A DNA stretch of 64,000 bases, from assembly GCF_021462225.1 (NCBI RefSeq), contig NC_061813.1, positions 21,104,442 through 21,168,441 on the forward strand, given 5' to 3'. Shown here in pieces: positions 10,371 to 23,251 of this stretch (its first letter is position 1; each line of letters opens with the position of its first letter). Below the pieces are notes generated by a model that did not search any database, was not told where the DNA came from, and saw only the letters and a program-made list of their open reading frames with translations. The stretch comes from Girardinichthys multiradiatus (lineage: Eukaryota > Chordata > Actinopteri > Cyprinodontiformes > Goodeidae). Position numbers and translations under genes: made by a program.

Positions 10371-12416
10371 ACTTTATATTTTACATCTATCATGCTTTTT
10401 CAGGCTTTGTTTCTGTTAAACTGCAAATTACTATTAATTAAGAAGTTATACGAATGATAGGAACCAGTAAAATGTATCAAGGGAACTTTCAAATCTCTTG
10501 CCCAACACTGCTTAAGCCTATTATAGCACTTAATGTTGATGTCATTGCCACCTAATTGCTTGGCTTAGATATCACAGCACTTTCTTACTGGATTTCCTAA
10601 GATTGTCTAGTGTAGACACAGATTTGTTTTGTAAATAATGAAAAAAACACTCATGTTTGAGAAAATATTTGGTGTAGCCCAGTGTACCTTACATTTTGCA
10701 CATATCATCCAACAATTCTATTTTACTCTCTTAAATTAATTTTAATACTATCTAATGCAAAATTCACCCATTTGCTCTAAATATTCTATTACTTCACAGT
10801 TCTTACTACTTTTCCATGCTGTTAGCTAGTGATCCAACAGTAGGTTTAACTCTTATGAGAACAGAACAGTATGGAGACTTTACAAATTACATTTGATTTA
10901 GGACTTTGCTCCAATTTAATGGGAAAGGTTATATGTTAATTTTGATTAAGTCTGCCTTTTTTCCTTCATTCTGACAACTCAGAGCCCATGAGAAAACAGT
11001 AGCCTTTGTGGCCTATGAGCTGTCTGCTGATGTCAATTAGGAATTAAATTAGAAGTGAATGTGCCCAGTGCCGAAGGCTGATAGACAGGCCAGGCCACAG
11101 GTGGGATTGTATGCTTATTTGGAGGTCTGATGTCAAACGTTTCTAATTATGCATTCAGTCATAGACAACCTGTTCCTGCTCACTTGTTCAATTCAGTGGT
11201 GCAGGCAGACAGAGTGAACAAGCCCAGAGCACTGCCAGCTGCTACTCCTGGCCTTTTCTGTTCACAGTCACTGCCTCCAACACAATTAGCAGGTAGAGCG
11301 GAACATAGCAGAATCTAGGGAAATTAGCACTCAACAGCAGAATAATTCACACACATTATCTAAACTTGACCTAAATATTTATTTAAAATGCAGACCATCG
11401 AGGTGAATCAACAATTGTTACCTAAAAGCACCTAGTGTTTGATTTTAGCGAAAAAACTTTTTGTTTTCAGTTTCTGCATAGAGGTTAATTTCATTGCATT
11501 CAACTGAATGAAACTGGGAGTTTTCAGGAGTTAATTATGAGCTTGGAAGTGTAGCAATAGCTGTGTTGCCTTTTTAAGCCTATAAGTAGAACAGAAAAGA
11601 TTCCAGGAAAACTACAAGAAAGACAAGACAAGATGTACTTTAAATGACCAAGCATCCAGGTGTTGGGTATAATGGGTTTGGGTCACCTTCAAACTGCTGA
11701 TATGAAAATGCTTCAGGAAGAAGACTCTGTTAACATGGATGTAGTGGAACAAAAGGGGATTTTATTTCCAACCAAGCCCATGTCACAAAGTACAGATTTG
11801 TTCGCTGATCTGAAGGAACCTTAAGCCAAAGACAGAATTCCTAAGGAGCTATGAACACATGTCCCTTTTTATAAACATTTCAGACAATACATTTGCCTCC
11901 TACATCTGGTTTTTATAATCACTTAAGAGACAGCTTCTGAGGTAGGAAAGCGCCCAGTCCACCATGGTCCCCAGGATGTAAGATGTTATCACAAAGAACC
12001 ATGTCTTCCAGACACAGTCAGACCTCCGCTCCTTTTCAGACAAACATGATCCTGTCAAGGCCCGATGTGGGACCTCTATGACAAAGAGCTATGTCTCCTA
12101 GAAGCAGTCTGAAATCTGTTTTTCACTCTGACAAAGACCCCGTCTCACAGTTTATGCTGAGCTCCCTTATATGATAAACGATATAAGTGATGAAAACATG
12201 TCAATCCGTCATTTATGAAAACTGCAGACACCACACAGGTTTGGCCTGAGCTATTTGTATATGTAATTTCTTCAGCTTCCTGTTAAAATAAAGATTAAAT
12301 CCTATAACCAGCTGCTACAACCATCTTAACAAATTCCCAGAAAGTAGTATGCAATATTGGAGAGTCTTTTAAAAATTTCTGCCAAACTGTTTCTTTTCTT
12401 TTTTTTAGTCAATTTA
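10371..12416. other. no gene recognised; possible conserved noncoding block near 10.98-11.32 kb
   Basis: The part at about 10980-11320 is less AT-rich than its surroundings, has no repeat signature, and could be regulatory. 11650-12200 may be an old repeat. Nothing is firmly identified. Confidence 0.35.
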
Positions 12417-13682
12417 CAGGGGTTGGACAATGAAACTGAAACACCTGGTTTTAGACCACAATAATTTATTAGTATGGTATAGGGCCTCCTTTTGCGGCCA
12501 ATACATCGTCAATTCGTCTTGGGAATGACATATACAAGTCCTGCACAGTGGTCAGAGGGATTTTAAGCCATTCTTCATGCAGGACAGTGGCCAGGTCACT
12601 ACGTGATACTGGTAGAGGAAAACGTTTCCTGACTCGCTCCTCCAAAACACCCCAAAGTGGCTCAATAATATTTAGATCTGGTGACTGTGCAGGTCATGGG
12701 AGATGTTCAACTTCACTTTCATGTTCATCAAACCAATCTTTCACCAGTCTTGCTGTGTGTATTGGTGCATTGTCATCCTGATACACGGCACCACCTTCAG
12801 GATACAATGTTTGAACCATTGGATGCACATGGTCCTCAAGAATGGTTCGGTAGTCCTTGGCAGTGACCCATCTAGCACAAGTATTGAGCCAAGGGAATGC
12901 CATGATATGGCACCCCAAACCATCACTGATCCACCCCCATGCTTCACTCTGGGCATGCTACAGTCTGGGTGGTACGCTTCTTTGGAGATTCTCCACACCG
13001 TAACTCTCCTGGCTGTGGGGAAAACAGTAAAGGTGGACTCATCCGAGAACAATACATGTTTCACATTGTCCACAGCCCAAGATTTGCGCTCCTTGCACCA
13101 TTGAAACCAACGTTTGGCATTGGCATGAGTGACCAAAGGTTTGGCTATAGCAGCCCGGCCGTGTATATTGACCCTGTGGAGCTCCCGACGGACAGTTCTG
13201 GTGGAAACAGGAGAGTTGAGGTGCACATTTAATTCTGCCGTGATTTGGGCAGCCGTGGTTTTATGTTTTTTGGATACAATCCGTGTTAGCACCCAAACAT
13301 CCCTTTCAGACATCTTCCTCTCGCGTCCACAGTTAATCCTGTTGGATGTGGTTCGTCCTTCTTGGTGGTATGCTGACATTACCCTGGATACTGTGGCTCT
13401 TGATACATCACAAACTCTTGCTGTCTTGGTCACAGATGCGCCAGCAAGACGTGCACCAACAATTTGTCCTCTTTTGAACTCTGGTATGTCACCCATAATG
13501 TTGTGTGCATTTCAATATTTTGAGCAAAACTGTGCTCTTACCCTGCTAATTGAACATTCACACTCTGCTCTTACTGGTGCAATGTGCAATCAATGAAGAC
13601 TGGTTACCAGGCTGGTCTAATTTAGCCATGAAACCTCCCACACTAAAATGACAGGTGTTTCAGTTTCATTGTCCAACCCCTG
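12417..13682 (-). mobile_element. complete Tc1-like transposon copy
   Basis: 30-bp terminal inverted repeats begin caggggttggacaatgaaac at 12417 and match the reverse complement ending at 13682. Both ends are flanked by TA (12415-12416, 13683-13684). At 1266 bp it has typical Tc1 length. One transposase gene on the minus strand fills it. Confidence 0.92.
12469..13496 (-). pseudogene. Tc1 transposase (DD34E), frameshift and nonsense
   Basis: The gene starts MGDIPEFKRGQ at 13496. An HTH (CDVSRATVSRVM), a GRERK basic hinge, a second HTH and the catalytic core follow: LFSDESTF (first Asp), GGGSVMVWGAIS, QDDNAPIHTARL (second Asp) and SPDLNIIEPLWG (Glu). The product would cut at TA sites. Two lesions kill it. 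A 4-bp loss at about 12866 (the fragment at 3122-3914 has gcgc extra there) shifts frame inside DGRVTAKDY. TGA replaces the family's Trp just before PAQSPDLN, near 12694. The C-terminus PRRIDDVLAA and the TAA at 12469-12471 are in frame afterwards. Length, about 340 codons, is normal. Confidence 0.9.
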
Positions 13683-13684
13683 TA

Positions 13685-16600
13685 TATGTATGTTGACCTA
13701 AGCGTAAAGTGTTGAAGCACATATATTGGAACATCAAAGCCTTTCTTGTCTATGCACCATGTGCATTGCTTTTGTTGTGCCTCTGGTATTCATAGTGCAT
13801 GTGTATTGTTGTAAAGAGTGTAAAATCCACAGTTTTCTCCAGTAAAAGGCAAGTTACATTTGGTGAGACACCACTGTCCCCTTTTATTATTGTTGCATGT
13901 TTAAGGATTAGCTGATCATGGGATGAACTGGGGATGAAAGTTCAATGGTCTGTGAATGCTCCCAAGAGGTATTCTTGGGTAATTTAATCAGAAAGTAGGT
14001 GAAAGTGTGTCAGGTGAAGCTACTACAAGTAATTTCCTTGCAAAGGTGAGGGAATCTTTATCAGTGCAGAGAGAGCGTCTGCAGAAACCAGTATGAGAAT
14101 AAGTAATGGTATTATTATTTGGTAATTGCTGTGACATTTGCTGTGACTTGAATTAATTTCCCCAGCAGTGGCACATACGTGCAGTGTATATGGGGTCTCA
14201 GACGTGTGATACTCATGCAGCAGAGATTTTTGACATTGGCTTACACGAATGAAACTGGTTCTATTCCTATGCTGCAGTGCTAACGTTAGCACTGCAACAT
14301 AGCTGACAGATACAGGAACTTAGAAAAAAAGCAGTTTAAAACTCCCAAGGACCAGTGCGTCAAAAGTCTTGGCATTGTTTTCGTATCCATTTCTGTTTTT
14401 TTACATCATGGCCAAAATGAAAATTGAAGTGTGCGTTCAGTATTTTTCAATGTAATGGCGTTGCTGAGATGCTGTGTCAATATTTGTGATTAATAGCAAG
14501 TTGCTCCAGCATTTATAAAATGTACAGGCATTAAAGCGATGAAACAATAGCTCTCTGCTAGAGACATGCATGGGAAAAAAATCATGCTAATTTTACTTGT
14601 ACAGATCAAACGTTTTGATGTTAGTGGTGTGAGCCCACTGACAAGTGTAAGTGATTAGTTTTAGTTCATCTCAAGGAAGCACATTTGAGACATATTCAGG
14701 AGCCATATTAGTTAACACAATTCACAAAGTTAAGGCCATGCTAAATAAAATAAGTCAGTAAGCAACGAACAAGTGACTAACACAAACAAAATCATAAAAA
14801 AAATTTGTTAAAGAAGGATTAACTTGAAACAATCAAAGAATAGTTCAAAATGTTTGAATGGGGTTATAAGCAGTTAATATCTTTACCGGCAGCAGATACC
14901 TCTGTTAGCATTTTTAATCTCTGTATAAATCCTGATTAAGTGGTCCCAGTTTTAAAGCTAATGGCTTATTAGAGAGGGGCCAAGGTCAAAGCGTTAAATA
15001 TCTTAAAAAAAACTCATGTCTAACCACAATTATTGGATTTATGTGAACACTTTTTAATGAAACTTCCATTTACATTTGCAAGTTATTAAAAGATGCATTT
15101 ATTATTTGCAAAGGAAATGGATGTAGGAGTTGGTACCTTGACCAATAAACTTTTAGTATTAAGCATGTACTGAAAACAGAACATGTAACGTATTTCTTGT
15201 CATAGTAACTTTCTGACATAAATGTGAAAGCATTCACAAAAAGCCAAAAGTATTTTAGGTGAGTGTTATTTTTTGTATTTGTTTTTACAATGCCTTACTT
15301 TTATATTAGTTTACTATGACTAGAGAAACTTTACATGTTCCATTCTCAGGATGTGTTTCACATATCATTGAAGATCATTGGCCTCCTACCTCCATTTCCC
15401 GTTTAAGTCATTATCATCTGTGTCTATGTAATTACCCACCCATTGTGGAGATGACGATGACTTACAGGTAAACTGCATTTGCATAAAACTATGGCATTTT
15501 CAGATTGGATCTGTTTTAGGACATTTTAAGTCCACTTTAGTCTTGGTCGCCGTCAGCACAGGTTAAGGATTACATGTTTATCAAAAGACAAACCATAGCA
15601 AATTAGTCTCAATTTGAAGCCACTTATCCCTCTTATCAGTTTATGTCTTTCAGATTATTTTAACAACATAAAATAAACTTTTAAACCAGGTATGTTTCTG
15701 GTTCTTAAAAGGAATTTATTCAGTCTCTACCTTTACCGAAGTACAACTAAAGGCAAAAAGAGCATCCCTTACAGACGGAGGACGGTTCCATTTCCGGCCT
15801 GAATATATTTATTCACTTCTGGGGACTCTTTGGCTGTAATCAGCTTGCATAAATCTCTTTGATGATAGCCACAAGAACATCTGCTGGAGCAAAAAAAAAA
15901 TTGAGGGAGGTAATAAAATGTCTGGCTGAACATATGCTAAGGGAAATGTGAGTTCTTCTGTGAAGTTTGCTAAACTCCCAAAGTTCCTGCTAAGGTGTGC
16001 ATGCGTCAGGATAAAATTCAAGTTTAGATTCATTGAATGCAACAAAGCTGATGCTGTTATTCCTGGTTCTACAGAACGATAATCATCTCCCAAATAAGGA
16101 GAGTTTTGTGGGTTGAAGGGGCGAAGGTTTCTTTTAGTGCTGAGACAGCTTTGCCCTTCACCAGTTTCTTTTTCTTTGCCCACTGTTTGCTGTAACAAGC
16201 ACACAGGCATGCACAATTCTGCTGTAGGATCCACAATGGATGACTGCATGCTGTTTATCTTTGGCTACAAAAGCAGGGTTGAAAGGGACAACTATTTGTC
16301 ACCGAAAGTTACTGTCTGCCGCAGAGTTTGTGTTTACAATGGCAAGTAGGCTTATCAATACTTAATAAACAAGTAATTACACGACTTTAGTCACTATTTA
16401 TTAATCTGATAGAAAAGGCAAGGCAAATAAAAAAATTAAAAAAACAATTAACCAAAATACAAATTACAATAGTTTTATTTGTTTATATTCTGCACACCCA
16501 CATGTAGTTTTTGTATGCCACATCCAGAAAATATGAATGAAAATATACAGTTTAACAAGTAGCCAAGTCTTTCTTTGGGAATTTCTTTCTGACAACAGCT

Positions 16601-17262
16601 CAAAATGCTTCTTTTCTGTTTGCAGTAGGTAAACTGTGGACTTTTAACATGCACCAATTCAAAACTCAGTGAAATGCTTATTTGTAATTAATGTAAGCCA
16701 AGCTAAAGCCAGCTTAAAAAGGAACAAACGAAGTAGTTTCAGAACCACTGCAAGTTGGCTATGCATGCCACATGTAATAATACATTTTGGACTATAGATT
16801 TAATATTTTCTGGCGCGAGGCAATACTTTATCGTCACCTATACAACAATTAAAAACAAAGCTAGATTGCTGCTTAAAAGTGTGTATCCTTGCAAAATAAT
16901 CTCACAGGCAATCTTCTTAAAATACATTACATTTCAATGTGTAAATTGCTATCTTTGAGGTTTCAAGCTCTCACACAAAAATAATCAAACCACAACAACT
17001 AAAGTGGAGGTGGAGGATAAAGCTATGAAGCAACATTTCATGTTCAAATTTCTGTGAAACACAGTCATACATAAATTGTATGAATAATGGATAATTTTAT
17101 AAAAAACTGATTTTCACTTGTGGAGCTGAAGGTGTAGCTGATTCAAGCTAAAAAATAAAAAAGCAGAAATGCATCTGTGACAAAGAGTTTCGGCAAGAGG
17201 GTGGAAAAGACTAGTGTTTGTAAGCAGAAAAGTGAACCTACACAAGGCATTAAAGGAACATA
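13685..17262. other. 3.6 kb without recognisable genes
   Basis: AT-rich sequence. The longest minus ORF (15809-16249, 146 codons) has no domain, repeat or signal pattern I recognise. I saw no terminal repeats. Confidence 0.4.
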
Positions 17263-17294
17263 CAGTTACGTCCAAACTATTCATACCACTGCCA
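17263..17294. repeat. Tc1-type terminal repeat fragment
   Basis: The sequence acagttacgtccaaactatt followed by cataccactg resembles the end of a common fish Tc1 family. No matching end or transposase could be followed to the right, so this is a remnant. The interval 17295-18151 holds nothing else I can name. Confidence 0.4.
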
Positions 17295-18151
17295 AGTCTA
17301 GCTAAGCAATCTTTTAATTTGACTTCTTCTGACTATAAGTTGCATTAACATTTGGAGTGGCCAAGTCACAGACCGTGGTCTGATACAGAATATGTACAGA
17401 GTTTTTAAGATTAGGGTAATGGCAAATGGGCCCTCCAAACTGAAAGGATAATTTTTGGCATGCAATTTTGTGTTATAAAGCAATTTCTTTTTCTTTTACA
17501 TGATACCCAATGTACATTGTGTAATAATATTTTGGTAGATGCCTCTGTCATTTACTATTAGAAAAAACCTCAATGAAAATGGTTCAGTGAAAATAACCTG
17601 CGTAAATATAAATCTACACAGATACAATTTAGCCAGTGAATTATTTTGGGCCTATGTGTAGATGTTATGATCATAGTGGTTTGGTGTTCTGTGTTGTCTC
17701 CTCTCTTTCTCTCTCTATTTTTTTATGTGTTTCTGGCTCAATATTTGTCACCAATTGCTTGCAGGCCATTTCCAATACCAAATCAACTCCAGGTTCCCTG
17801 GTAATGTCTGCTGGTAAGAGAAGCAGAGGCCCACTTCAAACATGTGACTGTTAATAACATAACTGATTTTTTTTCAGCTCAGAGATAAGATTTAAAAATA
17901 AATAGGTTAATAAATAAAAAATAAGTCAATAAAACCACAAAATATTTAACAATTCAAGCTCTGTGTAAGGGAAGGTGTGATAGTCAGTTATTTCTTTCTT
18001 GTGACAATGGTTCTTGGCTATGAATCCTATCATTGGAAAGCCTGTTTATTTTCACTAAATGCTGCTCCAATTATAGGGAAAATGTGTTTGCGTTTTGACC
18101 AGTAGAACTGAGTATCAGGCATTCACATAATTTGCTTAACCCACTCAGCCA

Positions 18152-18477
18152 ATGCCAAACACCTTTCTTGGAGGCTGTGTAATTATGTGGGCCGGCATCT
18201 CCTTCACTGGAAAATCAAGACTTGTCATCATTGGAGGCAATCCTAATGCAGAGAGATATCAAGATGAGATACCCATATCTTCACTGTTAGGGGCTGAAAT
18301 CTATCATCCAACAGGACAATGCTTGTTCGTTCCAGAGTAAAAAAGCCATCTATAATAGCTGTCTTGTGACAAATAATGTTTGAGGAATGGGATTCCATCC
18401 CACAACAGTGCATGACCAAGCTGTTAACCAGCACGAGGAGGAGGTGCTAGGCTGTTGTGGTTGTGTACGATTTATCC
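18152..18477 (+). pseudogene. Tc1 transposase remnant, internally deleted
   Basis: The plus frame gives GGCVIMWAGISFTGKSRLVI, corresponding to the family's GGGSVMVWGGIS core. After a frame change it gives QQDNACSFQSKKAI, with the second catalytic Asp. A jump then leads to FEEWDSIPQQCMTKLLTS and TRRRC-stop-AVVVVY, the usual C-terminal helix. The segment with the third catalytic residue (PDLNPIE) is deleted, and the N-terminal DNA-binding part is absent. It ends where the Rex3 tail begins. Confidence 0.75.
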
Positions 18478-18489
18478 CCACACACCTGA

Positions 18490-19675
18490 GACACTCGTAC
18501 TAGTACTCGTAGTCGACGTCTTCCGCTTTATCAGGTACCGGTTCGCGGGGGCAGCAGACTTAGCAGAGACACACAGACTTCCCTCTCCCCAGACATCTCC
18601 TCTAGCTCCTCCAAGGGGAGCCCAAGATGTTCCCAGGCCAGCCGAGAGACATAATCCCTCCAGTGTGTCCTGGGCTCTCCTCTGGCCCCCTCCCGGTGGG
18701 TTGTGCCTGGAACACCTCCTGGGGTAGGCATCCAGGAGGCATCCGGTATAGATGCCTGAGCTGCCTCAACTGGTTCCTCTCAATGTGGAGGAGAAGCGGC
18801 TCTACTCCGAGTTCCTCCCGGATGGCCGAGCTCCTCACCCTATCTCTAAGGGAGTGCCGGGCCATCCTACAGAGGCAGCTCATTTCAGCCGCTTGTATCG
18901 GGGATCTCGTTCTTTTCGTCATGACCCCAAAGTTCACGGCCTTAGGTGAGGGTGGGAACATAGACCGATCGGTAAATCGAGAACTTCGCTTTTCGGCTCA
19001 GCTCTCTCTTCATCACAACAGCATCTCCATTACTGAGGCAGCCGCACCTGTCAGTCAATCTCCTGCTCCATTCTCCCCTCACTCGTGAACAAGACCCCAA
19101 GATACTTGAAATCCTCCACCATACAGAAACCACCCTCCAACCTGAAGAGGGCAAGCCACTGTTTTCTGGTCAAGAAGTATGGCGTCAGACTTAGAGGAGC
19201 TAATTTTCATTCCAGCCGCTTCACACCCGGCTGCAAACCGCCCCAGTGCATGCTGTAGGTCTTGGCTAGAGGGAGCCAGTAGGACAACATCGTCTGCAGA
19301 AAGAAGAGGTTATAACTGGTCCCCAAACCAGACGCCCTAAGAAATCCTGTCCATAAAAGTTATGAACAGGACCGGTGACAAAGGGCAGCCCTGCTGGAGT
19401 CCAACATGCACCAGGAACAGGTCAGACTGTGGTCCGCCAGCAATGCGGACCACAATGCGGGCGACGTCATGTGCCTCGATTTTGTGGTCCTAATGAAGGC
19501 GCTTTGAACCGCTCTTTGTCTGACCCGTCACCCAGAGCCTGTTTGTCATGGGTGACTCTATAAGGGGCATTTAAGCCCCAGACAACATAGCCTCTAGGAT
19601 CATTTGAGCACTCAAACCCCTCCACCACCATAAGGTGGCAGTTCAAGGAGGGGCTCTTGAGACACATGTTTGTTA
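18490..19675 (-). pseudogene. Rex3/RTE-type LINE reverse transcriptase, 5'-truncated
   Basis: Reading right to left, the strand codes the LINE RT block GCPLSPVLFITFMDRIS (about 19335-19390). Next come the catalytic box ADDVVLLAPSSQDLQ (Asp-Asp codons within 19289-19297) and a thumb/C-terminal region with RSPIQAAEMS, LRDRVRSSAIREELGVEPLL, RNQLRQLRHLYRMPPG and VSRLAW-type sequence. The tail reads ataaagcggaag. The plus strand carries cggtgacaaagggcagccctg at 19373, which I recall as the Rex3 PCR primer region. Several frameshifts and stops break the gene. RT makes cDNA by target-primed reverse transcription. A 5' truncated copy is the usual LINE outcome. Confidence 0.82.
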
Positions 19676-20020
19676 AATGAATACATATTCAAATTCCTAA
19701 TATGTCTTGTTTCTTTAAACTTTAATTATCCATTAGAATAAATGACAGCAAATAAGAGTCAATAGCAGAATATTCTGTTTGTCATTAGCAGACAGGATTT
19801 GACAAGTTTTTTCTTGGTGCAATCCATACAATCAACTCTGCTGCTCAACCCAAAAAAGCGTTTTCTTGACAAATGTGCCAACATTTAAAGGGAAACAGGT
19901 TTTCCAATGGTAAGCCTGTAAAACTTTGTTCTATGTTTATTTTTATTATGCATACCAACACACACAATACACAATAAACTTTAATCCCACTGAACAGTGT
20001 TATCATAATTATTTCCCTAG

Positions 20021-20455
20021 GAGATCCACCAGCTATCTGTTGAAACCACCTGCTGTAGTCCACATGCTATGCTGCTATTCTGCCTTACCACCTGTAAGCG
20101 GTCAGCCAGAAGAAAAAAGGATTACCTTCCTGGAATGTACATTGTGCCACCAGAGCCTCCTCTTGATCGTCTGGCCACTTCCTGGTTTACAACACAGCTA
20201 CAATTTTTGGACTTTTGATAACAGGATTTCTGCTTTTTGGAGTTGGTGGTTACCTGGCTTATTGATTGATTCGCAAAACGTGGGCGGCTGTTCAAAGCAT
20301 TCCAAAGCTGCCTGCGATGTTGGATGGAGTCTGGAGAGCGATCAACACTCAGACTGAAATGTTAAGAGAGCAGAATTGCAAGCTGGACACGATTCTTGAA
20401 CAGAATCGCAGCCTGGCAGCGGTTGGACTCAGAGGTTAAAGACTATAATCTTGGA
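20021..20455 (+). pseudogene. broken ORF for a small membrane/coiled-coil protein, family unknown
   Basis: Frame one gives CLTTCKRSARRKKDYLPGMY, then IVPPEPPLDRLATSWFTT. A one-base frame change near 20195 leads into TIFGLLITGFLLFGVGGYLAY, a clear 20-residue transmembrane segment. TGA follows it, then LIRKTWAAVQSIPKLPAML and an amphipathic stretch INTQTEMLREQNCKLDTI, LEQNRSLAAV, ending at TAA near 20440. A pyrimidine tract plus cag-like acceptor (tatttccctag) precedes 20021. I do not recognise the family. The continuous protein-like pattern across a frame break suggests decay of a real gene, perhaps carried by the LINE whose tail follows. Confidence 0.45.
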
Positions 20456-20969
20456 GAAGTTGTACGCTCAAGTTCTGCGGAAAGTACCAGAAAGGTGGCT
20501 ATTTGGATTTGCAATTGAGACATACCAGTAAAACTCTTAAGGTAGTTGGAAATTCACAACTGCCTGAACCACAACATTTATTGTTTTTCTAAATCTGGCG
20601 CCCCAATGTGGCCTTGGCAACTTCTGCTAACTGGGTATCGACAAAATATCTCCTGGATGTTATATAAACATGATGCTCTTCCCCAGCACTCCCCTACCAG
20701 CTGTGTGCTGATAGGACTATGCGGCCGATTGATAAAACTTCCACCTCTCTTCTCAAGGACAATGGCGCTTCTATCAGTGTTGACAGTCTAATTCTTGCAA
20801 ACACACTCAGACTTATTCATTCGCACCCTCAAAATTCCACCGTACCCTTGCTGAATCTTTAATTATGTGTGTGTTGTTTACCCCTGATGAGGTTTTTTTG
20901 TACTACTTCAGAATCTATTCTGCTCAGAATAGAGTCTGAAATATGATTTTTTTTTCTTCTTATCTTACT

Positions 20970-21560
20970 TTACTTAAATGTGTGATTTCATTACTTTTCA
21001 TAGATTTTCAGATTTCTCAGAAGGATTACCAGCAAAACCAAATATTATTAGTATTTGAAAAATTGACTAAAGCTGTTTTTACAGCAATGACCAGAGATTT
21101 TTTGATTTCTTAGAAGGATTGTATTACACCAATTTCATACCAGTGAAAGCCAAACATTATTAGTATTTAAAAAGTTTGGACTAAAAATGTTTTATACCAT
21201 TGACCCAGCTTCTCTACTTAGACTTCAGTGAGTGCCCATGACTGTTACTATTTGAATGATGGGACCACACTGCCTCATACCAGCGACCTCAAGGATTAAT
21301 ATTATCATTTTTCTTCTAGCACAGGATGAATTCCTTACCACAGAGGACTTAATGAGCTAATAACCTCTATTAGAAAGATTGGATTAGAACCAGCTCTTAC
21401 CAGTAAACTCCCAAGGATTATTAATGTCATTTGATTTGTTATTCTGTGTTTGATTTTCTGTATCATTGTAATATTTTTCCTCATGTACAGCGCTTTGAGT
21501 GCCTTGTTCCTGAAAAGCGCTATATAAATAAACTTGACTTGATTTGACTTGACTTACAAT
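20970..21560 (+). repeat. LINE 3' tail ending in gcgctatataaataaa
   Basis: Internal sub-repeats with ttctcagaaggatt / ttcttagaaggatt and ccagcaaaacc / ccagtgaaagcc lead to agcgctttgagtgcct and gcgctatataaataaacttg, then (acttg)n. That terminus is shared by many dispersed fish LINE copies. The left edge is not determined; 20456-20969 may belong to the same element. Confidence 0.6.
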
Positions 21561-22680
21561 ACTTGCATAGGAAATCAATCTCCAGGAGAGCTTGTTACTT
21601 GTGCTACATGCCCGCTCACCTCACCACAACTTAGCAGACTGTCCACCCTCAAGAGCAACACCAACTAGCCATCACTCAAATGAACAGAAGAAACAGAGAC
21701 TGAACACTTGCCACCACCAATAATTGGCTCAGTGACCCTGGGATCTTCAGTACTTTCAGTGTGTCAGTAACAACCCACTAGCAAGATAAATCTATCATTC
21801 CACTTATACCTCTGATCATTTTAAAAGAGCCCCGTTGATCCCAGTCTTCACTTTTATAAAGCCATTGAAAGAACTGTTGAGTGAGATCACTGACCTCTCG
21901 GAAACATAAAAACACAAACCATATATTAATCATCTTTTTCAGCATTAGATGCCAGCTTTTAGTAAGATCATGCAGTTTAGTGACAAGTTTAAACTTTCCA
22001 ACAGGGTGAATAAAAATTGTTTTTGTGAATTTCAGTTTACAGACACAAAGCAGAAATCTGAGTGTTTTCAACAAAACATTTTGACTCAGTCTTTTAACCA
22101 GAAATTGATTGATGGGTCAAATCAATCAATCACAATCTAGAGGGTTTTGTTGAGTTTCTAGAAGGATTTCTCCCAGGTCTTGTCAAGTATTTAACCTAAA
22201 ATGCAAATTCTGGAGGCAGGGACGTTATTTAGGAGGGGGTACTATAGCAAGATCTTCTTATTAGAGATTATCATAAAGCTAAAATTTAACAAAGGAGAAT
22301 AAAAAGAATTTTATATTTGATTGGCTCAGTTCTGTAAATGTCCACAACCTTTATTGAAAGGAAAGAAGTAAAGTAAAACATTCAGAACAAAAAAAAACAA
22401 AAAAAACAATGGGTTTTAGGACTGTCACAAATATTAAAAAACGGCTATGTCCAGCATTATGCTCAAACTTGATCAAATTAGAGTGATTGTTGGTGGTGTT
22501 AACAATGCTGTTTTTTTTACATGGTGAAACTGAACTGAGGGCAGCTCTCCCTGGCAGCATTTAACAGTGCTATATTTGGGACAGAATGAAAGGAGTAATT
22601 ATGTGTACTTATAAGACAAGCTTTAGCTGATTTACAGTAGATGCCTTGCCTCCCAAATAAAAGAGACGGGTGACTGCTGT
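21561..22680. other. nothing recognised
   Basis: AT-rich. If the ERV1 3' LTR were complete its U5 should lie in the last ~110 bases of this interval, but the sequence there does not match the 5' LTR. Confidence 0.4.
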
Positions 22681-22895
22681 GTGTGTGTGTGTGTGTGTCA
22701 GAAAGGTTAGGGTTCATGTGTCTTGATTTTAAGCAGAGAGAAAGGAGTGAGGATTTGGTGCCAGTCCCTAGATGTTGCTGATAAAAGTATAACTCACCCT
22801 TCTCTCTTATTTCTTTGTCTATGGCATGTGGGGGAATAAAGCATTTAGAGCAGACATGAGTGATAAACAATACAAAGGTTTTAAAAACCCTAACA
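22681..22895 (-). repeat. ERV1 3' LTR, U3 part only
   Basis: Its outer end (aaaaaccctaaca) and about 165 bases match the 5' LTR (29785-29954), apart from an extra ~45-bp stretch (22710-22755) that the 5' LTR lacks. Similarity stops at the (TG)n run at 22679-22700. The TATA and U5 region of the 5' copy has no counterpart further left. Confidence 0.85.
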
Positions 22896-22907
22896 GTCCC
22901 CCCTTTT
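22896..22907 (-). other. ERV1 polypurine tract
   Basis: The minus strand reads AAAAGGGGGGAC directly before the LTR start TGTTAGGG. This is the position and composition of the plus-strand DNA primer. Confidence 0.85.
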
Positions 22908-23251
22908 TATCACAAATAAGTCATGAGTAAATACATGTAAAAGAAAACACTCTGTGTGAGCATAAACCCACAGGACGGAAAGCAGATTATATTGTGGGAA
23001 ACACTCACACTCCGCCCCTAGGCGACCACCAATCATGGCAGAGTAAAACAATATAACAAAACAAAGAAAATAAATTGTAATAAAAGTAAAAAGAATTAAA
23101 ACAAGCCTTGTTCATATCATCATTGCACTTTTTCTCATTTCATTTAAACAGCAACTTCTTTCGATTTACTGCTATAAGGTCATTTTATGAAGTACAATTA
23201 TGAATACACTCAGGCATTCATTTTATATAGTAAAATTTTATATATATTCAT

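Noticed and set aside
15809..16249. 146-codon minus ORF as a host gene
   Set aside because: No domain, no splice pattern I could support, composition like surroundings.
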